Assembly (NCBI GenBank): GCA_963700105.1
Contig: CAVOWL010000006.1
Coordinates: 1-64,000 of the forward strand
From: CAVUWL01 sp963700105
GTDB lineage: Bacteria > Actinomycetota > Thermoleophilia > Solirubrobacterales > 70-9
Direction of reading: 5' to 3'
DNA length: 64,000 bases
The notes beneath the pieces are model-generated. The model was not told the DNA's origin. It searched no databases and saw nothing but the letters and a program-made list of their open reading frames with translations. Below are positions 45,061 to 51,378 of this stretch, piece after piece. Position numbers and translations under genes: made by a program. The stretch's first letter is position 1. Each line of letters begins with the position of its first letter.

Positions 45061-47094
45061 CTAGGCATGGTGGTGGCGGTGGTCAGTCTTATGATGTGCT
45101 GCCTTTGCGCATTTGCCGTGCCGGCGGACAGAACCCTTTTTGCAGATATTCGTTTGGGTGCTGGACATCGGGACGACACTGGTTGTGGTAAAGGTCTCGT
45201 CAGGGCCGTCAGCGACGCCGAATGGGTTGGTGGCAATGACCTGGAAATGGTAGATCGTCTCGGGTAGGAGGCCGACCAGATCCGCACTCACATAGTGGAC
45301 GCTTTCATCTGCGCCGATTGACGGGCTTTGTGGAGTACTCAAACTGTTCGCGGCGGTAGGTCCGTAAGCAAACCTATAGGACGTAGAACCCAGGTGCGGA
45401 TTAATTTGTGCCGACAGGGTCGCCGAGGTTGATGCCACGGCGGAGACGGTGGCCCCAGCAACGGCTGGCGCGCCTGGCGTGGTGAAAGACTCATCTGGCC
45501 CGCGTGTCGTGCCACTGAGATTGATCGCAACAGCGCGGTAGTGGTAGGTCGTAGCAGGTGTGAGGCCCGTGACGGTGGCAATCGCTGGGTGGTCGGTGGC
45601 GTCAGAGCCAATCGATTCACTGATCGGAGTGCTTGAGCCATATGAGCTTGTAGTTCCATACTGAAATCGAGTAACCGTCGCACCTGAACCTGGATCGACC
45701 TGGGCTTCCAGTGTTGCGGCGTCTGTGGTGAGATTCGAGGCTGTGGTCGTGTCGATCGTGGGGAGGTGGGGGCTGAGAGTCCTGAAGGTTTGATCCGCGC
45801 CGATTGCGACACCTTCAACGTCGCCCGCGACGAGGCGGAAGTGATAAGTCGTGAGCCCAGTCAGGCCGGTGATGTCGGCGTGGACTTCGGTTTCTGAGCT
45901 GATCGGCGTGAAAGGAGTTCCGACTTCGGTTTCGGCGGCGCCCAGGCACGGGACGCTGTGTCCGTAGGAGCTGTCGATGCCCCATTCGAAGCGACAGGTC
46001 GTTACGGGCCCTCCTCCGTGAGCAGAATCTGGAGCGACACGGTCGACCAGGGTAGCTGAACCTGCTGCAAGGTCGACGGGCGAAGCGGCAGTCAGGTTTG
46101 GAACAGTAGTAACGGGGCCGAATATGTCGACTACGCGATTGTTGATGTCGGTTACATATACCTTGCCGGTTGTGCTGTTGACTGCGACATCGTATGAAAA
46201 ACTGAGACCGCCAAAGACTCCTTCAGGGGCGGCTCCAAAGCTGAAGGTCGGACTGAGAGTGTGATCGTACTCGGTAATCTGATTACCCTCATCAGCGTAT
46301 ACGTTGCCGGCGGAATCGATGGCAACGCCCAAACTTCCAACCGGATCGATTGGGGTACAGGAGTTGATGCAGGCACCGGCGGAGTCGAACTCGAGCGTTC
46401 CGGAGCCGTTGGCGACGTAGAGGTTTCCTGATGCATCGACGGCGATCCCGTTGGGACCCGAGATAAAACCGGCACCAAACTGGGAGGCGAAGGTCCCATT
46501 GGGTTCGAAGACGTCGACCACATTGTTGGAATTGTCAGCAACATAGAGATCGCCGTCGGGGGCAACTGCCAGACCTTGGGTGCCGAAGCTTCCATTGTTC
46601 AGGACGGCGGGAAGAGCGCCCGACTGAGGTGTTCCTTGTGCGGGTACGGCTTCGACGTTGATGCTGGCGATGAATGCACCCGCGGGGTCGAAGCGAAGGA
46701 CCTTTCCTGCTTCGGGTTCAGAGACGTAGATGTCACCATTGCTGACATCGCCGGAGTTGTCGACGGCTACGTAATAAGGGTGGTTGAAGGGGTAAGGGGT
46801 ACTGCCGTTAGCTTCGGTCAACCTAGGGTGGGTCGGATCCAGAATTCCGGACGGGCTGAAGGCGTACACGGCGCCGCTCCCATAATCCGCAATGTAGACC
46901 TCTTCGGTGGTCTGGTTAATAGCAACGCCGAGGGGGGCTTCGAAGCCAGCTGGAGGGGAGAAGGAACTGAGGAAGGGGTGAATTTGGGTCGCCTGGGCGG
47001 GGGCGGCAATGAGGGCAGCAATCGAAAGAGAGGCACAGAAGGAGGCGATGGCGCGGGCGGTCAAGCGAGACCTCCGGGGAGAGTGCCGACACAT
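45061..47094 (-). CDS. D2: secreted NHL repeat / Fn3-like domain protein
   Basis: 677 residues from ATG 47092-47094. Signal peptide (core 15-31, AQA|TQ), about six NHL repeats to about 335 (GVAINQTTEEVYIADYGSG, IAVDASGNLYVANGSG), and three Fn3-like domains (D1 has four), each ending like TTYHYRAVAINLSGTTRGPD. The end is CKKGSVRRHGKCAKAAHHK plus a His-rich tail, the clearest example of the Cys-x11-Cys tail motif. It heads operon copy 2 behind a TTGACA promoter and a long leader holding a 9-bp hairpin. Confidence 0.85.
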   Translation of the reverse strand: MCRHSPRRSRLTARAIASFCASLSIAALIAAPAQATQIHPFLSSFSPPAGFEAPLGVAINQTTEEVYIADYGSGAVYAFSPSGILDPTHPRLTEANGSTPYPFNHPYYVAVDNSGDVSNGDIYVSEPEAGKVLRFDPAGAFIASINVEAVPAQGTPQSGALPAVLNNGSFGTQGLAVAPDGDLYVADNSNNVVDVFEPNGTFASQFGAGFISGPNGIAVDASGNLYVANGSGTLEFDSAGACINSCTPIDPVGSLGVAIDSAGNVYADEGNQITEYDHTLSPTFSFGAAPEGVFGGLSFSYDVAVNSTTGKVYVTDINNRVVDIFGPVTTVPNLTAASPVDLAAGSATLVDRVAPDSAHGGGPVTTCRFEWGIDSSYGHSVPCLGAAETEVGTPFTPISSETEVHADITGLTGLTTYHFRLVAGDVEGVAIGADQTFRTLSPHLPTIDTTTASNLTTDAATLEAQVDPGSGATVTRFQYGTTSSYGSSTPISESIGSDATDHPAIATVTGLTPATTYHYRAVAINLSGTTRGPDESFTTPGAPAVAGATVSAVASTSATLSAQINPHLGSTSYRFAYGPTAANSLSTPQSPSIGADESVHYVSADLVGLLPETIYHFQVIATNPFGVADGPDETFTTTSVVPMSSTQTNICKKGSVRRHGKCAKAAHHKTDHRHHHA

Positions 47095-47104
47095 GAGCCG
47101 GGCG

Positions 47105-47138
47105 GGTGGTAGCGTCGAGAGCTGCGGTAGCTACCACC
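47105..47138 (-). promoter_or_regulatory. 9-bp hairpin in the D2 leader
   Basis: GGTGGTAGC (47105-47113) and GCTACCACC (47130-47138) pair perfectly with a 16-base loop, ending 10 bases before the D2 ATG. There is no Shine-Dalgarno between it and the start. It could be a translational control hairpin in the roughly 370-base leader, or a protein site. Confidence 0.4.
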
Positions 47139-47622
47139 GCGAAGGGGTGATCCTACCCTGCCCTCGTGGCGCCGTCTATGCCGCTCAAGGTTTGGGCACC
47201 TAGCGCCGCTGCCCAGGGAATCGACTGGCGAGGGTTGATTCGCAACGCTACCCACGGAAGATTCCACCGCGCCGGTGAGGTGACCTGCGGTGAAGCCCGA
47301 ATCAGACTCGGACGATGTCCCCACGTAGCAACTCCTCTGCCGTGGCTTTCCATCCCTGGCCCCGATCCGTCCTGCAGATCCCCTGGCCCCAGTCCGGGTC
47401 AGCCGTTTAACTCATCTCCACCGGGCCGCTCCGCCCATCCCAAAGATTCGCGGTTCTTCGGCCAGCTGCATTAGAACAGACACGGACCGAGTTGTCAAGC
47501 CTCGATCTAGTAGCGTCCCGGAGCAAGCTTCCGCCTAATCCCCCACCACGCTCTACCTTTGGGAACACCATATGTCCTTATGGCCAGTCAGGTTGAGAAG
47601 AAAAACGTGGCCGTACCGGTCG
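47139..47622. other. Leader and promoter region of cassette 2
   Basis: About 480 bases without a supported gene. It holds the predicted promoter at 47470-47498 and the long untranslated leader of D2. Open frames here have no recognisable product. Confidence 0.5.
47470..47498 (-). promoter_or_regulatory. Promoter of cassette copy 2
   Basis: Minus strand: perfect -35 TTGACA (47493-47498), 17-base spacer, -10 TCTAAT (47470-47475). The predicted start near 47462 implies a leader of about 370 bases before D2. Same -35 and spacing as the promoter before D1. Confidence 0.5.
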
Positions 47623-47664
47623 CAAACACCGTTCTCCCTTCCACAAACACCGTTCTCCCTTCCA
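47623..47664. repeat. Perfect 21-base tandem duplication
   Basis: Two identical 21-base units lie end to end (47623-47643, 47644-47664; unit begins CAAACACCGTTCTCCC). They stop 3 bases before the stop codon of the decayed A'' gene. A recent slippage duplication in its 3' flank. Confidence 0.7.
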
Positions 47665-47667
47665 CAA

Positions 47668-48129
47668 TCAGCCTCCGTGACGGTGCGGGCTTTGGTGCCC
47701 TGGCCTCCGCGTCGTCCTTTTCGTCTTACACGCGGTCTTGGTTTTCACCTGCTGGGTCAGGGTCTTTTCATTCTGTCCCGTGAATTCGACGGTGGAGACG
47801 GTCGGAGCGCTGCAGAGGTCTTGAGTGTTTGAGAGGTAGCCCTGGGAGCCACCGAAGAGGGTGGAAGCGGAAGTTCCCGATCGGGGCGTCGGGGACGACT
47901 GGAACCAGAGTCTTGAGCCGACCGGAGTTACCGAGGGTTGGGGATTCTGCCTCGGGGGGCATCGCTATCCTTACTTCTTTCCGCTGTTCCCTGCTACTGG
48001 TCCGCCGGCTGAGGCAGCATGCTCTGCCCTTTACGGTTCGTGCCAATCGATGTGGCCGTCGAGAGCATGAGGGCTACCGCTAAACACAGCTCCAGTAGTG
48101 CTGGGACGGTCCCCCGCCGGTCCGCTCAC
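47668..48129 (-). pseudogene. Internally deleted A''-type gene with its own start and tail
   Basis: The 3' part (47668-47965) encodes a near-perfect A'' C-terminus: PEAESPT, GRLKTLVPVVPDAPIGNFRF, then after one frameshift FTLFGGSQGYLSN, LTQQVKTKTAC and a basic/His tail ending PHRHGG. The 5' part has AAGGAGA (48134-48140), a GTG at 48127-48129 and, after a shift in a G-run, a signal-peptide-like LELCLAVALMLSTATS. Everything between (about 800 codons in other A'' genes) is missing. With the promoter at 48265-48294 this looks like a single A'' transcription unit that lost its middle. Confidence 0.6.
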
Positions 48130-48213
48130 GCGCTCTCCTTAGAATTCTGATGGCCCCTGTGGCCCGACGCCCCACCGATACCGGAAGACCGAATCGCACC
48201 TGTCGGGTCTGTG

Positions 48214-48267
48214 CTCGTCTCGCTGGCGAGCGGTTCTATACTCGTCTCGCTGGCGAGCGGTTCTATA
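48214..48267. repeat. Perfect 27-base tandem duplication next to a promoter
   Basis: Two identical 27-base units (48214-48240, 48241-48267), each containing the dyad CTCGCTGGCGAG, lie just downstream of, and touching, the -10 of the minus-strand promoter at 48265-48294. They could be duplicated regulator sites over the transcription start, or simple slippage. Confidence 0.7.
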
Positions 48268-48294
48268 TTAGCCAGAAACCTGCTTGATTGTCAA
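48265..48294 (-). promoter_or_regulatory. Strong consensus promoter of the decayed A'' gene
   Basis: Minus strand: -35 TTGACA (48289-48294), 18-base spacer, -10 TAATAT (48265-48270), the best sigma-70-type match seen in the window. It reads into the 27-base repeats and the deleted A'' gene about 130 bases further on. Confidence 0.55.
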
Positions 48295-48595
48295 GGTATG
48301 GTTTTGGCGACGAGGACGTGGTGAAGGTGGCGGAGGGAAGGTAGGGTGGCCTTCCTGCTCTGATCCATCAAGGAGCTCGCTTTCCCGCTTTTACCCTGCT
48401 AGCCACTCTCGGGCACCTTCAGCGCCCATGCGCCACGTGAATGGATTCACTAAGTCTGCGAAGATCGACCCCAGCTACCGAATCGACGCCTCCAACCCGG
48501 ATGGCCGACGAGTACTCTGTTCTCATGCGCGACCCGCCAATGACGCGGCCTCCGGGAGCCGGGCCGTGATCGCCTTTGTGCAGGAACGCCACCTA
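48295..48595. other. Intergenic, nothing recognised
   Basis: About 300 bases between the promoter above and the thioesterase gene. A plus-strand open frame crosses it but its product has no family features and runs antisense into the thioesterase gene. Confidence 0.5.
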
Positions 48596-49414
48596 TTACC
48601 CATCACCCCGAATACAACACAGCTGTGCGGCGCCGGAGGAAAGCAGACGACCCCCTGTATCCCAAATTCGCCCGCTCACGCCGAGCAAGCCGTCGTGGCC
48701 CACCTGGCATTCATGATCGACCAGGAGCCACTCACTCTGAGCGGCGAGTCGGTGAAAGCAGGCGTAGGTATCGAGGTTGGGAGCGACGTAATCCACTCCT
48801 CGATACTTTTGCCAGGCAGCGGGCCAGCCGTAGGTGTCCAACAGGATGAGTGAGCGGGCCTCATCGAGGAATGGGTCATCAAAGCGAGGCGTCGGCTCAA
48901 ATCGTACCCACTCCCTGATCACCGGCCGAGTTTTATCTTCGCTTGTTCCCCACTTTGGTCGGCGACAGTTGAGGTTGTTCCAAAACCTGAAGATCGGTTT
49001 GCCATCCTTTGTTCGCTGAAACGGCTCAGAGCCCTCGGGTGGGGAGACGTCAGGTGGTGGTGGCTCCTGGTGTCGGTAACCCGGCGCCTGCGCTGCGGTT
49101 CTGATCAGCGCGAAGAGGACCTGGCGTCCTGCTTGGGTCATCATCACCGAGAGCGACTCCGAGCGGCGGCCTCGCTTGATGACCTCGACCGCGATATCGA
49201 CCTGATCGAAGTCCGGGGAGCTGAGGAAATGACAGTAGAAGCTGGCGGGGCGGCGGATCTGGGCGCAGCTACCTGCCGCGCGCAGGGCGATCGCCCCGAG
49301 GTAGCCGCCGCTGGGGCCCCAGAGCTCCCAATCCCTGCTCAGTTGGATCGAGTAGCTGCCATCGGTGCCTGAAAGCTCGGTCGCCACCTCCAGGCTCTGG
49401 GCTCGGTCGCTCAC
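48596..49414 (-). CDS. Acyl-CoA thioesterase family protein (double hotdog)
   Basis: 272 residues. The N-terminal half has WELWGPSGGYLGAIALRAAG, typical of the first hotdog of TesB-like proteins, followed by PASFYCHFLSSPDFDQVDIA and RGRRSESLSVMMTQAGRQ. The second half ends with ACFHRLAAQSEWLLVDHECQ, then HDGLLGVSGRIWDTGGRLLS, the usual second-hotdog finish. It probably hydrolyses an acyl-CoA in the cytosol; chain length unknown. It lies between cassettes 2 and 3 with another thioesterase upstream on the same strand. Confidence 0.8.
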   Translation of the reverse strand: MSDRAQSLEVATELSGTDGSYSIQLSRDWELWGPSGGYLGAIALRAAGSCAQIRRPASFYCHFLSSPDFDQVDIAVEVIKRGRRSESLSVMMTQAGRQVLFALIRTAAQAPGYRHQEPPPPDVSPPEGSEPFQRTKDGKPIFRFWNNLNCRRPKWGTSEDKTRPVIREWVRFEPTPRFDDPFLDEARSLILLDTYGWPAAWQKYRGVDYVAPNLDTYACFHRLAAQSEWLLVDHECQVGHDGLLGVSGRIWDTGGRLLSSGAAQLCCIRGDG

Positions 49415-49651
49415 GTGGTTGGGAGCTTAGAATGCCGCTGGGCGGGGTGCTTATGCAGCGTCGCCGGGAGGCGGCGGGAAACAATGGGAAGCGTCAATGG
49501 TCCCTGGGCTTGCGGTTTATTCAGGCACTCCGAGCGCTACCTTGACTCAGGGGGCCCCGGACAGGCCGCCTCTGAGTTGGTTCAATTTGGGTCGAAACGG
49601 AAGCCTCCTAGCGGCCGCGCTGTCGGTGGCCGCAAAAATCCGCACGAGCAA

Positions 49652-50122
49652 CTACTCGACGCTGGAGCGGATGTTCGCGGTGGCTGTCGCTGTCGCGAGA
49701 AGGTCGCCCTGGTCGTCGAAGAGCTCTCCGGCCAGAAACGCCATTCGCCCGCCGCGTCGCACGATGCGTCCACGACCAATGATGCGCCCCGGCCGTGCGG
49801 CGCGCATAAACTGCACGTGCAGGTCGGTTGTGGGGGCCCATTCTCCGTCTGAAAGTGTCGTAGCCAGAGCCGGGCCGAGCGTATCGTCGAGCATCGCCGC
49901 CAGCAAACCACCCTGGACAACCCCGGCTGGATTCAGGAACTGCTCTGTGGCGGTAAAGCTGATTTCGATGGTGCCGGCGTCCGGGTCGACATTGAGCAAC
50001 TTAAATCCCAGCAGCATGGCCGCGGGAGGAGGAGGGACGCGACCCTCGATCACGTCCCAGAATGGACCGCGACGGGCCGAACTGCCGGTGGCTGCAGATC
50101 CGGGGGGCTCGGCGGAGCGCAA
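49652..50122 (-). CDS. PaaI-family (hotdog) thioesterase
   Basis: 156 residues from a TTG at 50120-50122. The motif NPAGVVQGGLLAAMLDDT (64-81) is the catalytic helix region of PaaI-type acyl-CoA thioesterases, and GPFWDVIEGRVPPPPAAMLL upstream is the usual N-terminal segment, so the internal Met 36 is too late as a start. It likely hydrolyses phenylacetyl-CoA-like or medium acyl-CoA esters. It begins 1 base after the stop of a small upstream frame (50124-50318). Confidence 0.82.
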   Translation of the reverse strand: MRSAEPPGSAATGSSARRGPFWDVIEGRVPPPPAAMLLGFKLLNVDPDAGTIEISFTATEQFLNPAGVVQGGLLAAMLDDTLGPALATTLSDGEWAPTTDLHVQFMRAARPGRIIGRGRIVRRGGRMAFLAGELFDDQGDLLATATATANIRSSVE

Positions 50123-50123
50123 G

Positions 50124-50318
50124 CTAAGAGCCCTCGGCCGAGCCCGGTCGCTTCAGGGCCCTGTAAATCGGCGAGAGGGACTCAAGACAAGTGGGGTCAT
50201 CCGCCTCGCCGGGGCAGAGGTGGCCCGCGGACCGCCAGCCCCTCGGACCCGAGCACTCCGACATTACGCACCTGGCATGAACGTCGGCATCTACGGGACA
50301 GACGGCAAGCACGGGCAT
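50124..50318 (-). CDS. Possible small Cys-containing protein (64 aa)
   Basis: An ATG-initiated frame of 64 residues ends 1 base before the PaaI-type start. It has five Cys (VCPVDADVHARCVMSEC, HLCPG, PTCLES), and by eye most third codon positions are G or C, as expected for a real gene in this genome. No ribosome-binding site or known family is seen. Could be a real small protein co-expressed with the thioesterase, or chance. Confidence 0.35.
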   Translation of the reverse strand: MPVLAVCPVDADVHARCVMSECSGPRGWRSAGHLCPGEADDPTCLESLSPIYRALKRPGSAEGS

Positions 50319-50506
50319 GGTGAATTCTGACAGGTCGGATTCAGAGGCTCGATGTACCATCCACAGATGCGGTGAGCACCTGAGAGCCATACGCCGCTCT
50401 GCTCGCTCAAATCTGGAGAGTTTGAATCTGCAGCAGCCATAGCCGAAGGCGATCACCTCGCTCTTGGTGATATTTCCATTTTTCGAACCTCCATCGCAGT
50501 TGTCTC

Positions 50507-50524
50507 TACTACAAAGATGTAGTA
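50507..50524 (+). promoter_or_regulatory. BlaI/MecI-like operator TACTACA-N4-TGTAGTA
   Basis: TACTACA (50507-50513) and TGTAGTA (50518-50524) form a perfect dyad with spacer AAGA, 13 bases before the methyltransferase ATG. TACA/TGTA half-sites are the known signature of BlaI/MecI-type repressors. No such repressor is in the window, although the M48 protein at 2.9 kb is of the class that can pair with one. Confidence 0.5.
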
Positions 50525-50537
50525 TGCGGTTTCTCTC

Positions 50538-51191
50538 ATGGGCACCTCTCCCGGAACCCACCCAACCCGCAAGTCCCAAAGCGCCAACACCAGGCGCTAC
50601 GACCGCATAGCCCGCTTTTACAGCACGCTTGAGCCGCTGTACCTAATCTTCCCGCCGGCACGCCGCAGGGCCGTGGCCGCGCTCGGGCTGAAGGCCGGCG
50701 ACACCGTTTTGGAGATTGGCGCCGGTACCGGGAGGAACTTTCCCTACCTGGTCGAGGCGGTCGGCCCGAACGGTACCGTGATCGGCGTCGATGCCTCCCA
50801 GGGAATGCTGGCCGAGGCGGGTAAGCTGATCGAAAGGCGAGGTTGGTCAAACGTTCAGCTCCTCCAGCAAGACGCAGCTCTGCTTGACATCGACCGTGAC
50901 CTCGACGCAGTGTTTTTCAGCCTCAGCTACTCGGTGATGCCGGAGCCGCGCCCCGCGTTGGCGCGGGCCTGGGAGCGCCTGCGCCCCTCCTCGCGCCTTG
51001 TAGTCCTGGATATGGGCCTCACCCAGGGCGGGCTTTATCGGCTGCTCGCCCCCATCGGGCGGCTTCTCGTTAAGTTCGCGCCTGGAGATGCGTACTCCGA
51101 TCCGTGGAGCGACCTTGGGAGCTACGGTCCAGTCGAGACCAAACGCTTCCTGTTGGGCTTCTTCTACGTCAGCACAGTTACCAAGGAATGA
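50538..51191 (+). CDS. Class I SAM-dependent methyltransferase
   Basis: 217 residues. Motif I is VLEIGAGTGRN (57-67), motif II VIGVDAS (81-87), then the acidic QQDAALLDID and the FSLSYSVMPEP segment of UbiE/PhEt-like small-molecule methyltransferases. The C-terminal part (LYRLLAPIGRLLVKF) has an amphipathic helix that may touch the membrane. Substrate unknown; lipids or quinones are possible. It is the only plus-strand gene between 30.4 kb and the window end, and has a BlaI-like dyad just upstream. Confidence 0.85.
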   Translation: MGTSPGTHPTRKSQSANTRRYDRIARFYSTLEPLYLIFPPARRRAVAALGLKAGDTVLEIGAGTGRNFPYLVEAVGPNGTVIGVDASQGMLAEAGKLIERRGWSNVQLLQQDAALLDIDRDLDAVFFSLSYSVMPEPRPALARAWERLRPSSRLVVLDMGLTQGGLYRLLAPIGRLLVKFAPGDAYSDPWSDLGSYGPVETKRFLLGFFYVSTVTKE

Positions 51192-51378
51192 ACACCAGCA
51201 GGGTAGGTCTTCAACCCTGCCCCCTCCTCCCCAGGCACGGTCCCGGCGATGATCGGCGCGTCCCACTCCGTCCAGACCGATTAGGCCGACACCGGTGATG
51301 TGCCAATCCGAGCATCTCATCTGGATGCGGCTGGAACCATGCGCCCCCTGACCTCCAGGGGCTGGACAGAGAATCAAT

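Larger units (their letters stand above)
30393..47094 (-). repeat. Secretome cassette copy 2 (D2-C2-A'2-B2-A''2)
   Basis: The same five gene types in the same order as copy 1. Junctions: D2/C2 gap of 3 bases, C2/A'2 GTGA overlap, A'2/B2 ATGA overlap, B2/A''2 GTGA overlap. Except for the last gene every reading frame is intact, so this is the best reference copy. Confidence 0.85.
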
